A DNA stretch of 64,000 nt from an uncultured Bacteroidota bacterium. GTDB taxonomy: Bacteria > Bacteroidota > Bacteroidia > Bacteroidales > VadinHA17. This document shows positions 8,688 to 20,841 of the stretch, in pieces. Numbering within the stretch: the stretch's first letter is position 1; each line of letters starts with the position of its first letter. The stretch is taken from positions 62,001-126,000 of the forward strand of contig CAIJYD010000115.1 in the NCBI GenBank assembly GCA_903824785.1, read 5' to 3'. Position numbers and translations under genes: made by a program. The notes under the pieces are model-generated. The model was not told the DNA's origin. It saw only the letters and a program-made list of their open reading frames with translations, and did not search any database.

Positions 8688-8720
8688 GGTTTAGTCCCGC
8701 CGTGCGGGACTAAGCCTTTT
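8688..8720 (+). terminator. Intrinsic terminator or attenuator between rplL and rpoB
   Basis: A 13-bp stem (8688-8700 with 8704-8716, one G-T pair) around a CGT loop is followed by TTTT. It lies between rplL and rpoB, where many bacteria partly terminate so that ribosomal proteins outnumber polymerase subunits. I see no matching promoter before rpoB, which suggests partial read-through rather than full termination. Confidence 0.8.
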
Positions 8721-8758
8721 CGTTCTTTAAATAATAAGTTCACTTAATCTTTTAATAA

Positions 8759-11700
8759 ATGTCCTCAAAAAATACCGAAAGAATAAGTTTCGCATCCAGA
8801 AAAAACCAGCTCGATTACCCTGATTTTCTGGAGATTCAGTTGAAATCCTTCGGTGAGTTCTTTCAACTTGGAACAACTCCCGAAAACAGGAAAAGAGAAG
8901 GGCTTTTTAAAGTCTTTACAGAAAACTTCCCGATAACTGATACAAGGAACAATTTCGTTCTTGAATTTCTGGATTATTATATTGACCCTCCACGTTATAC
9001 AATAGAAGAGTGTATTGAGCGCGGTTTAACTTTCAGCGTTCCTCTTAAAGCAAAACTAAAACTTTACTGTACCGATCCTGAACATGAGGATTTTGATACA
9101 GTTATTCAGGATGTTTATCTTGGCACCGTTCCTTATATGACCGATCGTGCCACATTCGTCATTAATGGTGCTGAAAGAGTTGTTGTATCTCAGTTACACA
9201 GATCCCCAGGGGTCTTCTTTGGTCAAAGCATTCACGCAAATGGTACGAAACTCTATTCTGCCAGAATTATACCTTTTAAAGGTTCCTGGATCGAGTTCGC
9301 TACCGATATAAATAATGTGATGTATGCATATATCGACAGAAAGAAAAAGCTGCCGGTAACTACTCTCCTAAGAGCTATCGGATTCGAGAGCGATAAGGAG
9401 ATTCTCGAAATCTTTAACCTCGCTGAAGAACATAAAGTTTCGAAAACAAATATCAAAAAACTCGTCGGACGTAAACTGGCTGCCAGGGTACTTAAGACAT
9501 GGGTGGAAGATTTTGTTGACGAAGATACAGGTGAGGTTGTTTCAATTGAAAGAAATGAGGTAATCCTCGACAGGGAAACCGTTATCGAATCGGACCATGT
9601 CGATATGATTGTTGACTCCGGTGCAAAAGCGATCCTTCTGCATAAAGACGATACAACTCTTTCGGATTATGCTATAATATATAATACACTTCAGAAAGAT
9701 CCATGTAACTCTGAAAAAGAGGCAGTTATCTATATCTACCGTCAGCTTCGCAACGCTGAACCTCCTGATGAAGCCACTGCCCGCGACGTTATCGATAAGC
9801 TTTTCTTCTCCGATAAAAGATACGACCTTGGAGAGGTTGGCCGATACAGGATCAATAAAAAACTGGGCCTTAACACAGAAATGAATGTTAAGATCCTTAC
9901 CCGTGAAGATATTATCAAAATTATCGGGTATCTGATTGAACTTATTAACTCAAAAACCGATATCGACGATATCGATCACCTGAGTAACAGAAGGGTACGT
10001 ACCGTAGGAGAACAGTTGTATTCACAGTTCGGCGTTGGTCTTGCCCGTATGGCCCGTACTATTCGCGAAAGAATGAATGTGAGAGATAATGAGGTGTTTA
10101 CACCGGTCGATCTTATCAATTCAAAAACTCTTTCATCTGTTATCAACTCTTTCTTCGGCACTAACCAGCTGTCGCAGTTTATGGACCAGACTAACCCTCT
10201 CGCTGAAATGACTCATAAACGTCGTTTATCAGCTCTGGGACCCGGTGGTCTTTCCCGCGAAAGAGCAGGATTTGAAGTAAGAGACGTGCACTATACACAT
10301 TACGGACGGCTCTGCCCGATCGAAACACCTGAAGGACCGAATATCGGCCTTATCTCATCTCTTTGCGTATTTGCCAAAATAAATTCCTTGGGGTTTATCG
10401 AAACTCCATATCGTTCAGTTAAACACAGCAGTGATTTTATGGCTGACGGCAAAGTTGTTCACTCATCTGTCGACTTTACTGATGAAGGGGTAGTATGGCT
10501 TAGCGCAGAAGAGGAAGAAGAGAAAATGATTGCTCAGGCAAATGCTCCTCTGAATATTGATGGTACATTTACTGACCCTAGGGTGAAATGCAGATATGAA
10601 GCCGATTATCCTTTTGAAGAGAACCACAAGGTAGACCTTATGGATGTGGCTCCAAACCAGATTGCTTCAATAGCTGCTTCGCTTATTCCATTCCTTGAAC
10701 ACGATGATGCCAACAGGGCCCTCATGGGTTCCAACATGATGCGCCAGGCTGTTCCGCTTATTAATCCGGAAGCTCCGATTGTGGGTACCGGACTGGAAGC
10801 ACAGGTAATTAGAGATAGCAGAATTCTCTATATGGCTGAAGGTGACGGAGTAGTTGAGTTTGTCGATTCAAATGAAATTGTTATCAGATATACCCGTACC
10901 GACGAAGAGAAATTTGTAAGTTTTGATGATGACATCAGGCGCTATACTCTTCCCAAGTACAGAAAAACAAACCAGAATACCTGTATCAACCTTATTCCGG
11001 TTGTCAGGAAAGGTGAGAAAGTAATAAAAGGACAGGTTCTTACTGAAGGCTATGGCACCAAACATGGTGAACTGGCTCTTGGCAGAAACCTCAAAGTGGC
11101 TTTCATGCCATGGAAAGGCTATAACTTTGAAGATGCAATTGTTATCTCCGAAAAAGTTGTCCAGGAAGATTATTTTACTTCGGTACATATCGATGAATAT
11201 CAGCTTGAAGTACGTGATACCAAACGCGGACTGGAAGAACTTACATCAGATATTCCAAACGTAAGCGAGGAAGCTACCAAAAACCTCGATGAGAATGGAC
11301 TTATCAGAATTGGCGCCCATATAAGGCCAGGTGATATCCTGATTGGAAAAATTACACCAAAAGGAGAATCAGACCCTTCCCCTGAAGAAAAACTGCTTCG
11401 TGCCATTTTTGGCGACAAAGCGGGCGATGTAAAAGACGCCTCTCTTAAAGCCGGCCCTTCTCTTGAAGGTGTCGTAATTAATAAAAAACTGTTCACCAGA
11501 GCAATAAAGGACAGAAAAGCCAAAGCAGTGGAAAAACCTCTGCTCGATAAAATTGAAGCTGAATTCAACAGAAGTGTTGATGATCTGAAAGCAAGGCTTG
11601 TTGACAAACTTTTCATCCTGGTAAATGGTAAAACCTCTCAGGGAGTTAAGGATTATCTGAATGTCGATGTTATTCCTAAAGGAAGCAAATTCACTCTGAA

Positions 11701-12604
11701 ACAGCTTCAGGAAGTTGATTTTCTGAATGCTAATCCTAACAAATGGACCACCGATAAGAAGAAAAACGATAGTATCAAACAACTTCTGCATAACTATATC
11801 ATTAAATACAAAGAGGTTGATGGCACTTACAAACGGAGAAAATACAATATTACCATAGGCGACGAACTGCCTGCAGGTATCGTTCGTCTTGCAAAAGTTT
11901 ACATTGCCAAAAAACGTAAGGTAAAGGTTGGAGATAAGATGGCCGGTCGTCATGGTAACAAAGGTATTGTTGCAAGGATCGTTCGTGCGGAAGATATGCC
12001 TTTCCTGGAAGATGGGACACCTGTCGATATAGTACTAAATCCGCTTGGAGTTCCTTCGAGAATGAACCTTGGCCAGATCTACGAAACAGTTCTCGGATGG
12101 GCCGGACAGAAGCTTGGAGTTAAATTCTCAACACCAATCTTTGATGGTGCAACAGTAAGTCAGATAAATGATTATACAGTTGAAGCAAACCTTCCACTGT
12201 ATGGAAAAACATATCTTTATGACGGTGGTACAGGCGAACGATTCGACCAGCCTGCAACCGTTGGTGTTATCTATATGCTGAAGCTTGGCCATATGGTTGA
12301 TGATAAGATGCATGCAAGGTCAATAGGACCTTACTCACTTATTACTCAGCAGCCGTTAGGTGGTAAAGCTCAGTTTGGAGGTCAGCGTTTTGGTGAAATG
12401 GAGGTCTGGGCCCTTGAAGCATTTGGTGCAGCTCATATTCTTCAGGAGATACTCACAATAAAGTCTGATGATGTTGTTGGCCGTGCCAAAGCATATGAAG
12501 CAATTGTGAAAGGCGAACCAATGCCTTTACCAGGTATCCCGGAATCACTGAATGTCCTCCTTCATGAACTGAGAGGTCTCGGACTGAGCATAATACTTGA
12601 TTAA
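8759..12604 (+). CDS. rpoB: DNA-directed RNA polymerase subunit beta
   Basis: The 1281-residue protein has the expected order of conserved blocks: the rifampicin region ([26 protein letters not shown]), [26 protein letters not shown], and the C-terminal [21 protein letters not shown]. It forms one half of the catalytic cleft. In the rifampicin cluster the usual Asp, His, Arg and Ser residues are present, so no resistance change is apparent. The start is preceded by an AT-rich stretch with no clear Shine-Dalgarno sequence. Confidence 0.99.
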   Translation: MSSKNTERISFASRKNQLDYPDFLEIQLKSFGEFFQLGTTPENRKREGLFKVFTENFPITDTRNNFVLEFLDYYIDPPRYTIEECIERGLTFSVPLKAKLKLYCTDPEHEDFDTVIQDVYLGTVPYMTDRATFVINGAERVVVSQLHRSPGVFFGQSIHANGTKLYSARIIPFKGSWIEFATDINNVMYAYIDRKKKLPVTTLLRAIGFESDKEILEIFNLAEEHKVSKTNIKKLVGRKLAARVLKTWVEDFVDEDTGEVVSIERNEVILDRETVIESDHVDMIVDSGAKAILLHKDDTTLSDYAIIYNTLQKDPCNSEKEAVIYIYRQLRNAEPPDEATARDVIDKLFFSDKRYDLGEVGRYRINKKLGLNTEMNVKILTREDIIKIIGYLIELINSKTDIDDIDHLSNRRVRTVGEQLYSQFGVGLARMARTIRERMNVRDNEVFTPVDLINSKTLSSVINSFFGTNQLSQFMDQTNPLAEMTHKRRLSALGPGGLSRERAGFEVRDVHYTHYGRLCPIETPEGPNIGLISSLCVFAKINSLGFIETPYRSVKHSSDFMADGKVVHSSVDFTDEGVVWLSAEEEEEKMIAQANAPLNIDGTFTDPRVKCRYEADYPFEENHKVDLMDVAPNQIASIAASLIPFLEHDDANRALMGSNMMRQAVPLINPEAPIVGTGLEAQVIRDSRILYMAEGDGVVEFVDSNEIVIRYTRTDEEKFVSFDDDIRRYTLPKYRKTNQNTCINLIPVVRKGEKVIKGQVLTEGYGTKHGELALGRNLKVAFMPWKGYNFEDAIVISEKVVQEDYFTSVHIDEYQLEVRDTKRGLEELTSDIPNVSEEATKNLDENGLIRIGAHIRPGDILIGKITPKGESDPSPEEKLLRAIFGDKAGDVKDASLKAGPSLEGVVINKKLFTRAIKDRKAKAVEKPLLDKIEAEFNRSVDDLKARLVDKLFILVNGKTSQGVKDYLNVDVIPKGSKFTLKQLQEVDFLNANPNKWTTDKKKNDSIKQLLHNYIIKYKEVDGTYKRRKYNITIGDELPAGIVRLAKVYIAKKRKVKVGDKMAGRHGNKGIVARIVRAEDMPFLEDGTPVDIVLNPLGVPSRMNLGQIYETVLGWAGQKLGVKFSTPIFDGATVSQINDYTVEANLPLYGKTYLYDGGTGERFDQPATVGVIYMLKLGHMVDDKMHARSIGPYSLITQQPLGGKAQFGGQRFGEMEVWALEAFGAAHILQEILTIKSDDVVGRAKAYEAIVKGEPMPLPGIPESLNVLLHELRGLGLSIILD

Positions 12605-12657
12605 GTATCGCGCCAGGTTTTTGAATTTTTAGTTTTAGAATAAAAAAATATTCATAT

Positions 12658-15600
12658 ATGTCATTCAGAAGAGATAACAAAACAAAGACCAGTTACTCAA
12701 AAATATCAATAGGTCTTGCTTCACCTGAAGAAATACTTGATCGTTCAAGTGGAGAAGTACTGAAACCAGAAACAATAAATTACCGTACCTACAAACCTGA
12801 ACGCGATGGGTTATTCTGCGAAAGAATTTTTGGTCCGGTAAAAGATTATGAGTGCCATTGCGGAAAATACAAAAGAATCCGTTATAAAGGAATCGTTTGC
12901 GACCGTTGCGGTGTGGAGGTAACAGAGAAAAAGGTAAGACGTGAAAGAATGGGCCATATAAGCCTGGTTGTCCCTGTTGCTCATATCTGGTATTTTCGTT
13001 CATTACCTAATAAAATCGGCTACCTTCTTGGACTTCCCACTAAGAAGCTCGATTCTATAATCTATTATGAGAGATACGTTGTCATCAATCCGGGCGTAAA
13101 GGCTGTGGATGGTACCAAATATCTCGATTTTCTCACAGAAGAGGAATATCTTGAGATAACAGAATCACTTCCAAAGGAAAATCAGTATCTCGAAGATACC
13201 CACCCCGATAAGTTTGTTGCTGATATGGGCGCAGAAGCTCTCTATAAGCTTCTCGGACGTATCGATCTGGATGAAATGTCTTACTCTCTCAGACACAGAG
13301 CAAATACTGAAACTTCACAACAGCGTAAAAATGAGGCACTTAAACGTCTTCAGGTTGTTGAGGCTTTCAGAGATTCAAAACATATAAACAAGCCTGAGTG
13401 GATGGTTATTAAAGTGGTTCCTGTTATTCCTCCGGAATTAAGGCCACTTGTTCCTCTCGATGGCGGACGTTTTGCAACAAGCGACCTTAATGACCTCTAC
13501 AGAAGAGTTATTATCAGAAACAACCGTCTGAAAAGACTAATTGAGATAAAAGCTCCGGAAGTAATCCTGCGTAATGAGAAACGTATGCTTCAGGAAGCTG
13601 TTGACTCTCTTTTCGATAATTCCCGTAAAGCAAATGCTGTTAAAACAGATGCTAACAGGCCTCTGAAATCGCTTAGCGATAGTCTGAAAGGTAAACAGGG
13701 ACGGTTCCGTCAGAACCTGCTCGGTAAACGTGTCGACTATTCTGCCCGTTCGGTTATTGTGGTTGGTCCGGAACTGGCTCTACACGAATGCGGCTTGCCA
13801 AAAGATATGGCTGCAGAACTTTATAAGCCATTCATCATCCGTAAACTGATTGAAAGAGGTATTGTTAAGACTGTTAAATCGGCAAAGAAAATTGTTGACA
13901 GGAAAGATCCTGTTGTATGGGATATTCTGGAAAATGTTCTCAAAGGACATCCTGTACTCCTGAACCGTGCACCAACTCTTCACCGACTTGGTATTCAGGC
14001 TTTTCAGCCAAAACTGATTGAAGGAAAAGCTATTCAGCTTCACCCTCTTGTCTGTACTGCATTTAACGCTGACTTCGATGGTGACCAGATGGCCGTTCAT
14101 CTTCCTCTTGGCAATGGTGCAGTTCTTGAAGCTCAGATGCTGATGCTTGCTTCTCATAATATTCTTAACCCCGCTAACGGTGCGCCGATAACTGTTCCTT
14201 CACAGGACATGGTTCTTGGTCTCTATTATATTACCAAAGGAAGAAAAAGTTCTGAAGCAGAGAAGGTTAGAGGCGAAGGTCTCATTTTCTATTCACCAGA
14301 GGAGGTTAATATCGCATATAATGAAGGTCAGATAGACCTGCATACTTATGTTAAAGTTAAGGTAAACGACAGGAAAGATGGTGAGTTTGTAAACCACCTT
14401 GTTGAAACAACTGTCGGAAGGGTAATATTCAATCAATATGTACCTTTTGAAGTAGGGTATATTAATGAGTTGCTGACTAAAAAATCATTAAGGGATATTA
14501 TCGGAAGGGTTCTTAAACTTGCCGGTACCGCTAAAACTGCAGACTTCCTCGATTCAATAAAGAACCTTGGATTCTATTCTGCATTTAAAGGTGGATTGTC
14601 ATTCAACCTCGACGATGTGATCATTCCTGAAGAAAAAACAAAATTCGTTGCTGAAGGGTATGAGCAGGTTGAGGAGGTTCTGAGTAACTATAGTATGGGA
14701 TTCATTACCAACAACGAACGTTACAATCAGATTATTGATATCTGGACACATGTAAATGCAAGGCTTACCCAGACGCTGATGAAGCAGCTTTCGACAGACA
14801 AGCAGGGGTTCAACTCAGTTTATATGATGCTTGACTCAGGCGCAAGGGGATCGAAGGAACAGATACGCCAGCTTTCAGGTATGAGGGGACTTATGGCAAA
14901 ACCACAGAAATCAGGTTCAGCAGGTTCAGAGATCATTGAAAACCCTATTTTATCGAACTTTAAAGAGGGATTATCAGTTCTCGAATACTTTATATCAACT
15001 CACGGTGCCCGTAAAGGTCTTGCAGATACAGCTTTGAAAACAGCTGATGCCGGTTATCTTACCCGTCGTCTTGTTGACGTTTCGCAGGATGTTATTATTA
15101 ATGAAGAAGATTGCGGTACTCTGAGAGGTCTGATCGCTACGGCAATAAAGAAAAACGAGGAAGTTGTTGAATCATTATACGACAGGGTTCTTGGACGTAC
15201 TACTGTCCATAATCTTTATCATCCTCTTACAGGTGAACTTATTGTTGAAGCAGGACAGGAACTTACTGAAGATATTGCCAGAAAAATTGAAGATTCTCCT
15301 ATAGAACAGGTCGAGATCAGATCGGTTCTTACATGCGAATCTAAAAAGGGCGTTTGTGCAAAATGCTATGGACGAAATCTGGCCAACGGCCGTATGGTAC
15401 AAAGAGGTGAAGCTGTTGGTGTTATTGCTGCTCAGAGTATCGGAGAACCCGGAACACAGCTGACTCTGCGTACTTTCCACGTTGGAGGTACAGCATCGAA
15501 CATTACCACAGAATCGAGACTTGTTGCCAGGTATGGTGGTATTGCAGAAATAGAAGAGATCAGAACTGTTCCTAAAAAAGATGTTGAAAAGGGAGATATT

Positions 15601-16944
15601 GATATTGTTATCGGACGACTTGCTGAGTTAAAAATAATTGACAAGAAAACCAGTATCGCTCTTACTACACATACAATTCCTTATGGATCAAAGCTTTATA
15701 TCAAACCTGGTCAGGAGATTGAAAAAGGTAAACTGATCTGCGAATGGGATCCTTTTAATGCCGTTATTATTTCGGAAATGGCAGGAAAGATCGGCTATGA
15801 TTTTCTTATAGAAGGTATTACATTCCGCGAAGAGTCTGATGAACAGACCGGATTTAAGGAGAAAGTTATTATTGAAAGCAGGGATAAAACAAAGAACCCG
15901 GCAATTAAAATATTGAATGAGAAAGGCGAAGAGCTCAGGATTTATAACCTTCCTGTCGGATCGCATCTTGTTGTCGATACTCATAAAATGGTTGAAGCCG
16001 GTGAGGTATTGGCCAAAATACCAAGGGCTGTTGGAAAATCGGGTGATATAACCGGTGGTCTTCCCCGTGTTACGGAATTGTTTGAAGCACGTAACCCTTC
16101 CAATCCTGCAATAGTTTCTGAAATCGACGGCGAAGTAACATTCGGAAAGATAAAAAGAGGTAACAGGGAAATCTCAATAAAATCAAAAACAGAGGAGACA
16201 AAAAAATATCTTGTTCCGCTTTCAAAACAGATTCTTGTTCAGGAAAATGATTATGTGAAAGCAGGGATTCCTCTTTCTGACGGAGCTATAACTCCTTCAG
16301 ATATTCTTGCTATTAAAGGTCCTACAAAAGTTCAGGAGTATATTGTTAATGAGATACAGGAAGTATATCGCTTGCAGGGTGTTAAAATTAATGATAAACA
16401 TTTTGAGATTATTGTGCGCCAGATGATGCGTAAAGTTGAAATAGTTGACCCGGGAGATACTAAATTCCTTGAGCGTCAGGTTGTTGATAAACTTGAGTTC
16501 ATGGATGAAAATGATTGGATCTATGGAAAGAAAGTGATAGTTGATTCGGGCGATTCTCAAACCCTTCGTCCGGGAATGATCATCTCGGCACGAAAACTGA
16601 GAGATGACAATTCTGTTCTTAAACGTCGCGATCTTAAAATAGTTGATGCAAGGGACGCAATTCCTGCTACATCAAGTCAGGTTCTGCAGGGTATTACAAG
16701 AGCATCTCTTCAGACAAAGAGCTTCTTCTCTGCCGCATCATTCCAGGAAACTACAAAGGTTCTTAACGAAGCAGCAATCTTAGGAAAGATTGACAGACTT
16801 GAAGGGCTGAAGGAGAATGTTATAGTTGGTCACCTTATTCCTGCAGGAACAGGTCAGCGTCAGTATAATGGTATTATTGTAGGTTCGCTTGAAGAATATG
16901 AGAGCCTTGTTGGGGCTGAAAATGTATCAGGACCCGGTAAGTAA
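12658..16944 (+). CDS. rpoC: DNA-directed RNA polymerase subunit beta'
   Basis: The 1428-residue protein contains the N-terminal zinc cysteines ([18 protein letters not shown]), the catalytic Mg-binding loop [12 protein letters not shown], the bridge-helix/trigger-loop region ([12 protein letters not shown]-like, here [12 protein letters not shown]) and the second zinc site ([13 protein letters not shown]). It is a single unsplit subunit of normal Bacteroidota length. It follows rpoB by 53 bp and precedes a DUF3467 gene by 15 bp. Confidence 0.99.
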   Translation: MSFRRDNKTKTSYSKISIGLASPEEILDRSSGEVLKPETINYRTYKPERDGLFCERIFGPVKDYECHCGKYKRIRYKGIVCDRCGVEVTEKKVRRERMGHISLVVPVAHIWYFRSLPNKIGYLLGLPTKKLDSIIYYERYVVINPGVKAVDGTKYLDFLTEEEYLEITESLPKENQYLEDTHPDKFVADMGAEALYKLLGRIDLDEMSYSLRHRANTETSQQRKNEALKRLQVVEAFRDSKHINKPEWMVIKVVPVIPPELRPLVPLDGGRFATSDLNDLYRRVIIRNNRLKRLIEIKAPEVILRNEKRMLQEAVDSLFDNSRKANAVKTDANRPLKSLSDSLKGKQGRFRQNLLGKRVDYSARSVIVVGPELALHECGLPKDMAAELYKPFIIRKLIERGIVKTVKSAKKIVDRKDPVVWDILENVLKGHPVLLNRAPTLHRLGIQAFQPKLIEGKAIQLHPLVCTAFNADFDGDQMAVHLPLGNGAVLEAQMLMLASHNILNPANGAPITVPSQDMVLGLYYITKGRKSSEAEKVRGEGLIFYSPEEVNIAYNEGQIDLHTYVKVKVNDRKDGEFVNHLVETTVGRVIFNQYVPFEVGYINELLTKKSLRDIIGRVLKLAGTAKTADFLDSIKNLGFYSAFKGGLSFNLDDVIIPEEKTKFVAEGYEQVEEVLSNYSMGFITNNERYNQIIDIWTHVNARLTQTLMKQLSTDKQGFNSVYMMLDSGARGSKEQIRQLSGMRGLMAKPQKSGSAGSEIIENPILSNFKEGLSVLEYFISTHGARKGLADTALKTADAGYLTRRLVDVSQDVIINEEDCGTLRGLIATAIKKNEEVVESLYDRVLGRTTVHNLYHPLTGELIVEAGQELTEDIARKIEDSPIEQVEIRSVLTCESKKGVCAKCYGRNLANGRMVQRGEAVGVIAAQSIGEPGTQLTLRTFHVGGTASNITTESRLVARYGGIAEIEEIRTVPKKDVEKGDIDIVIGRLAELKIIDKKTSIALTTHTIPYGSKLYIKPGQEIEKGKLICEWDPFNAVIISEMAGKIGYDFLIEGITFREESDEQTGFKEKVIIESRDKTKNPAIKILNEKGEELRIYNLPVGSHLVVDTHKMVEAGEVLAKIPRAVGKSGDITGGLPRVTELFEARNPSNPAIVSEIDGEVTFGKIKRGNREISIKSKTEETKKYLVPLSKQILVQENDYVKAGIPLSDGAITPSDILAIKGPTKVQEYIVNEIQEVYRLQGVKINDKHFEIIVRQMMRKVEIVDPGDTKFLERQVVDKLEFMDENDWIYGKKVIVDSGDSQTLRPGMIISARKLRDDNSVLKRRDLKIVDARDAIPATSSQVLQGITRASLQTKSFFSAASFQETTKVLNEAAILGKIDRLEGLKENVIVGHLIPAGTGQRQYNGIIVGSLEEYESLVGAENVSGPGK

Positions 16945-16959
16945 TTAACAGATAATGAT

Positions 16960-17277
16960 ATGACAGATCCTAAAAACCCGGCTCAGATCAGTATTGAACT
17001 GAATGAAGAAGTTGCACAGGGAACATATTCAAACCTTGCTGTTATAACTCATTCCGCCTCTGAATTTGTTGTCGATTTCGTAAGGATTATGCCGGGAATA
17101 CCAAAGGCACAGGTTAAATCCAGGATAATCCTTACCCCTGAGCATGCCAAAAGACTTGTGGCAGCTCTGCAGGATAATATTTCCAAGTATGAATCTGTTC
17201 ATGGTACCATAAAAGAAGTGAAAGGGTCAGGACCATCTCTGCCATTAAGTTTCGGAGGACCGACAGCTCAGGCATGA
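16960..17277 (+). CDS. DUF3467 family protein
   Basis: This 105-residue protein belongs to a small family that typically follows rpoC in Bacteroidota. The core reads YSNLAVITHSASEFVVDF followed by MPGIPKAQVKSRIILTPEHAK. No catalytic motif is visible. The 15-bp spacing and shared orientation indicate co-transcription with rpoBC, but its biochemical role is unknown to me. Confidence 0.85.
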   Translation: MTDPKNPAQISIELNEEVAQGTYSNLAVITHSASEFVVDFVRIMPGIPKAQVKSRIILTPEHAKRLVAALQDNISKYESVHGTIKEVKGSGPSLPLSFGGPTAQA

Positions 17278-17333
17278 AATAATATGGTTTCCTGACCGTT
17301 ATTTACTTAATTAAATGAATTAGAATATCTGAA

Positions 17334-17732
17334 ATGAGAGGAAAAATAATAAGAAAAATTCTTGTTGTACTGATAATAATTACCCCGCTGATCTCTTATT
17401 CAGGTTGCAAAAAACAGGCAAAATGCGGTTGCGGAAAGGATGTTCTCTATACCCTTACAAATCAGCAGGCTTATGTCTATTTTTCAGAACCGGCAGCAGG
17501 GATAACATTTACTTCGGTCGGTGATCCTTATTCAACATATAATTTCTGCAATCCCAGCGAAATGTTCCCAAAGCTAAAAGACTATAAATCAGGAGATATA
17601 CTCCTGGTTTCAGGTTATGTGTACTGGGAGTGTAATTTTGTTTACCAGTCAAGTAATTATCAGTATCAGACTTATTATAAGGTTTATATGGTTGAAGTTA
17701 CTGATGTCTATAAGAACCTTTACGGGAAATAA
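17334..17732 (+). CDS. Small secreted lipoprotein of unknown function
   Basis: The 132-residue protein has a basic N-terminus, a hydrophobic stretch and a lipobox ending SYSGC (Cys about residue 24), so it should be lipidated. Several further cysteines (KCGCGK and two later ones) and a Tyr-rich C-terminal half follow. I do not recognise a domain. It stands alone between the rpoC group and the next operon. Confidence 0.7.
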   Translation: MRGKIIRKILVVLIIITPLISYSGCKKQAKCGCGKDVLYTLTNQQAYVYFSEPAAGITFTSVGDPYSTYNFCNPSEMFPKLKDYKSGDILLVSGYVYWECNFVYQSSNYQYQTYYKVYMVEVTDVYKNLYGK

Positions 17733-17839
17733 AGACTTCCTCTTTAATTGTTGTTTAATATTCATTGCTTAGAGATAAATAGTTAGAATTCAATATATTA
17801 AATACTAATTATGTCTTAACTCTTAAATTCACATTTGCA

Positions 17840-18619
17840 ATGATTCAAAACAGAATTTCTTTTGCAGGAGCAGGCCGGGTAGCCGGTTCTTTATGCAAAG
17901 AGCTGTTTATTGCCGGCCTGAGTATCGATCTGATTGTATCTGAATCTGAAATAAATGGTTGTTCGCTCGCTGAATCCTGCGATGCCGGATGGTCATCTGA
18001 ACTTATTTTTCCCGATTCAACTGATATTATAATCGTTTCTGTACCAGATCACCGTCTGGAAAGTGTTTTAAGTAAAATCAGGTGCCGGCAACAGACGCTG
18101 GTAGTTCATACCGCTGGCAGTTTCGGGATGGATATATTTCCTGAACAGATCATTAAGAGGGGAATATTTTATCCTTTGCAAACATTCTCCAGAGAGCGGA
18201 AAGTGGATTTTAAGGATCTTCCCTTTTTAATTGAAGCATCAGATATTCAATCTCTGGCAGTTCTTTCTTCACTTGCAGAAACAATAGGAGGAAAGGTTCA
18301 TCTGGTCGACACTGAGCACAGACGATTGCTTCATATTGCTGCGGTCTTCATCTGCAACTTCACAAATTTCATGGTTACTGAAGGAGCCGGAATTGCATTA
18401 AAGGCGGGTTTTTCTATGGAACTCCTTACTCCATTATTGAAAGAGACTATCTCAAAAGCAGTTGCCTCAGGAGCTGAGAAGTCACAGACCGGTCCTGCTG
18501 TTAGAAATGACAGGAATACAATTGAAAAACATTTGGAATTACTATCTTACTCACCTGATTTGCAGAAACTATATTCTGAGGTAACAGAAGCAATAATTAA
18601 ATACTATAATAAGTCGTGA
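17840..18619 (+). CDS. Rossmann-fold and DUF2520 domain protein
   Basis: The 259-residue protein begins with a Rossmann nucleotide-binding domain (ISFAGAGRVAGSL) and ends with the DUF2520 helical domain (about residues 120-255, with HIAAVFICNFTNFM). The architecture resembles 6-phosphogluconate or F420/NADP oxidoreductases, so NAD(P)-dependent reduction of an unknown substrate is inferred. It opens a four-gene operon: the next gene begins 3 bp after its stop. Confidence 0.8.
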   Translation: MIQNRISFAGAGRVAGSLCKELFIAGLSIDLIVSESEINGCSLAESCDAGWSSELIFPDSTDIIIVSVPDHRLESVLSKIRCRQQTLVVHTAGSFGMDIFPEQIIKRGIFYPLQTFSRERKVDFKDLPFLIEASDIQSLAVLSSLAETIGGKVHLVDTEHRRLLHIAAVFICNFTNFMVTEGAGIALKAGFSMELLTPLLKETISKAVASGAEKSQTGPAVRNDRNTIEKHLELLSYSPDLQKLYSEVTEAIIKYYNKS

Positions 18620-18622
18620 TTA

Positions 18623-19144
18623 ATGGCTAATTTTAAAGAAAACCTTGACAGAGTGAAGGCTTTTATTTTTGATATTGATGGAGTTTTATCACTTCAGACA
18701 ATCACTCTTAATAGTTTTGGAGTGCCCAACAGAACAGTTAATCTCCGCGATGGATATGCTTTGCAGCTTGCTGTAAAAAAAGGTTATCATATAGGTGTAA
18801 TCTCGGGGAGCAGTTCAAAAGAATACAGGAAGAGACTCAAACTGCTTGGGGTAACTGATATATATCTTAACAGCAGGTCAAAACTGGACCATTTCAATAC
18901 ATTTCTTGATAAGTATAAGCTTGATAAAGCGGATGTTTTATTTATGGGCGATGACATTCCCGATTTTGAAGTGATGAAAGAGGCAGGTGTTCCGGTATGT
19001 CCTTCAGATGCCGATAGCGAAATCAAACAGGTAGCTTCCTATATCTCCGATAAAAAAGGGGGGGAAGGCTGTGTGCGCGACGTTATTGAACAGGTATTGA
19101 GACTGCACGACAATTGGATGGATTCTGACGCATTTACATGGTAA
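18623..19144 (+). CDS. HAD-family phosphatase, KdsC/YrbI type
   Basis: The 173-residue protein has the HAD motif DIDGV with D17 as likely nucleophile and D19 as acid/base, then SGSSS (motif II) and GDDIPD (motif IV). It lacks a cap domain, as in the tetrameric C0-type KDO-8-phosphate phosphatase family. KdsC makes the KDO sugar of lipopolysaccharide, but its place beside Maf and a prenyltransferase leaves the substrate open. Spacing is 3 bp on both sides. Confidence 0.85.
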   Translation: MANFKENLDRVKAFIFDIDGVLSLQTITLNSFGVPNRTVNLRDGYALQLAVKKGYHIGVISGSSSKEYRKRLKLLGVTDIYLNSRSKLDHFNTFLDKYKLDKADVLFMGDDIPDFEVMKEAGVPVCPSDADSEIKQVASYISDKKGGEGCVRDVIEQVLRLHDNWMDSDAFTW

Positions 19145-19147
19145 TAT

Positions 19148-20131
19148 ATGAAAGCATTCCTTAATCTGATAAGATGGCAAAATCTGCTTATAGTTATTCT
19201 GACTATGGTGCTGATGAGATATGCCGTACTCGGGCCTATTTTAAGCAAAGTTGGCGTTATCCTTACTAAGGGTACCGGAGAAGAAACTTCAATGATACTT
19301 CAGTTTGCGTGGTACGACTTTTTTATGCTCGTTGCAGCAACTGTCTTTATTACAGCGGGAGGATATGTAATTAATGATTACTTCGATATCAAAACTGATC
19401 TGATAAATAAGGGAAAGGTCATTGTCGGTACGAAAATTTCCAGGCGTAAGGCCATGATGTGGCACAATATTTTTAATATTGCCGGTGTTTCTGCAGGGTT
19501 CTATGTCTCCTGGAAAGCCGGTTATTTCTGGCTTGGAACACTTTTTCTGGTGGTATCAGGGTTGCTCTATTTTTATTCGGCAAGTTATAAGAGGCAGTTT
19601 CTTATCGGTAATATAATTGTCGCCCTGCTGACAGCTATGGTTCCGCTTATGGTTGGTTTCTACGAATGGCCGGCATTGTATAAGTATTACACAATTAATG
19701 CAATAAAGCCTCCTGAAATAAATTTTATATTCTACTGGATCGGTGGTTTTGCACTTTTTGCTTTTCTTACAACCCTTACCCGCGAAATAATTAAGGATAT
19801 CGAAGACTTTGATGGAGATGTTGCCTATGGGAGAAATACATTACCCGTAATAATCGGAGTGATTTCTTCCAGAATAATTTCTGTCTGCCTCATTCTGATT
19901 ACAATAATGTTACTATACCTGACATGGTTCTTCTTCATTAATGATATCTATACCTTTGTTTATCTTTCTGCATTAATTGCTTTACCACTCTTTTTTGTTG
20001 CTTATAAAGTCATAACCAGCTCCGACAAGCTGCAGCTTCACACAGCAAGCAGGCTCATGAAAGCGGTAATGCTGACCGGTATTCTTTATTCTGTTGTGGT
20101 AAAAGTTATTCTCACCTGGAATCTTTTCTGA
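19148..20131 (+). CDS. UbiA-family prenyltransferase (GGGP synthase-like)
   Basis: The 327-residue membrane protein has about eight or nine hydrophobic segments. It shows the two Asp-rich motifs of the UbiA superfamily: NDYFDIKTD (N76, D77, D80, D84) and KDIEDFDGD in the second half. These bind the Mg-diphosphate of a prenyl donor. Bacteroidota homologues are often named geranylgeranylglycerol-phosphate geranylgeranyltransferase by similarity to archaeal lipid enzymes, but heme- or quinone-type acceptors are also possible. It is the third gene of the DUF2520-KdsC-UbiA-Maf operon. Confidence 0.8.
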   Translation: MKAFLNLIRWQNLLIVILTMVLMRYAVLGPILSKVGVILTKGTGEETSMILQFAWYDFFMLVAATVFITAGGYVINDYFDIKTDLINKGKVIVGTKISRRKAMMWHNIFNIAGVSAGFYVSWKAGYFWLGTLFLVVSGLLYFYSASYKRQFLIGNIIVALLTAMVPLMVGFYEWPALYKYYTINAIKPPEINFIFYWIGGFALFAFLTTLTREIIKDIEDFDGDVAYGRNTLPVIIGVISSRIISVCLILITIMLLYLTWFFFINDIYTFVYLSALIALPLFFVAYKVITSSDKLQLHTASRLMKAVMLTGILYSVVVKVILTWNLF

Positions 20132-20133
20132 CA

Positions 20134-20724
20134 ATGCTGACCGATGAACTGAAACCCTACAGGATTATTCTGGCTTCACGCTCACCCAGGCGCCGGCAGC
20201 TTCTCGATGAGCTGGGTCTTGAATTTGACGTTGTAGTTAAAAAGTATGATGAAACATTTCCTGAAGGGTTGAATGGGGAGGAGACTGCCCGGCATATCGC
20301 ATACCATAAGGCACTCACATTTAAAAATGAATTATCGGATAAAGCGATTGTTATTGCTGCAGATACTATTGTCTGGTGCAATAAAAAGGTGCTTGGAAAA
20401 CCGTTGAATGCAGAGGATGCTTTCAGGATCCTGAGGGAAATTTCCGGCAACACTCATGAAGTTATTACCGGTGTATCTCTCATCTCTTCGTTCAGGGAGA
20501 CGACTTTTTCAGTTTCTACAAAGGTTACATTCGATTTACTTTCCGATGAAGAGATAGGATATTATGTTGAAAAGTTTAAGCCATACGATAAAGCCGGAGC
20601 TTATGGGATTCAGGAATGGATTGGCATTATTGCCTGCAGCCATATTGAAGGGTCGTATTTCAATGTTGTTGGTCTGCCGGTTCACAGGCTTTGTAAGGAA
20701 CTTCAGAAATTCATTAAAACATGA
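20134..20724 (+). CDS. maf: Maf-family nucleotide pyrophosphatase
   Basis: The 196-residue protein carries the Maf signature LASRSPRRRQLLDELGL near the N-terminus, then the conserved AADTIVW and KPLNAEDAF segments. Family members hydrolyse non-canonical or pyrimidine nucleoside triphosphates (dTTP, UTP, modified bases) and limit misincorporation. The start lies 2 bp after the UbiA stop. Which subgroup (YhdE or YceF) it belongs to is not certain. Confidence 0.9.
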   Translation: MLTDELKPYRIILASRSPRRRQLLDELGLEFDVVVKKYDETFPEGLNGEETARHIAYHKALTFKNELSDKAIVIAADTIVWCNKKVLGKPLNAEDAFRILREISGNTHEVITGVSLISSFRETTFSVSTKVTFDLLSDEEIGYYVEKFKPYDKAGAYGIQEWIGIIACSHIEGSYFNVVGLPVHRLCKELQKFIKT

Positions 20725-20841
20725 TTTTAAAGGAAATTGAATCACTGAGGGCAAGCCCGTTTGGGTTTTATCATTTCACCAAAGCTTTATCCTGAATAAA
20801 ACATAAAATGAAATTATTACAGAAAAATAAATTATTATAAA

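Noticed and set aside
11200-11953. Antisense ORFs of 138 and 194 codons inside rpoB
   Set aside because: Overlap a certain essential gene and show no family motif.
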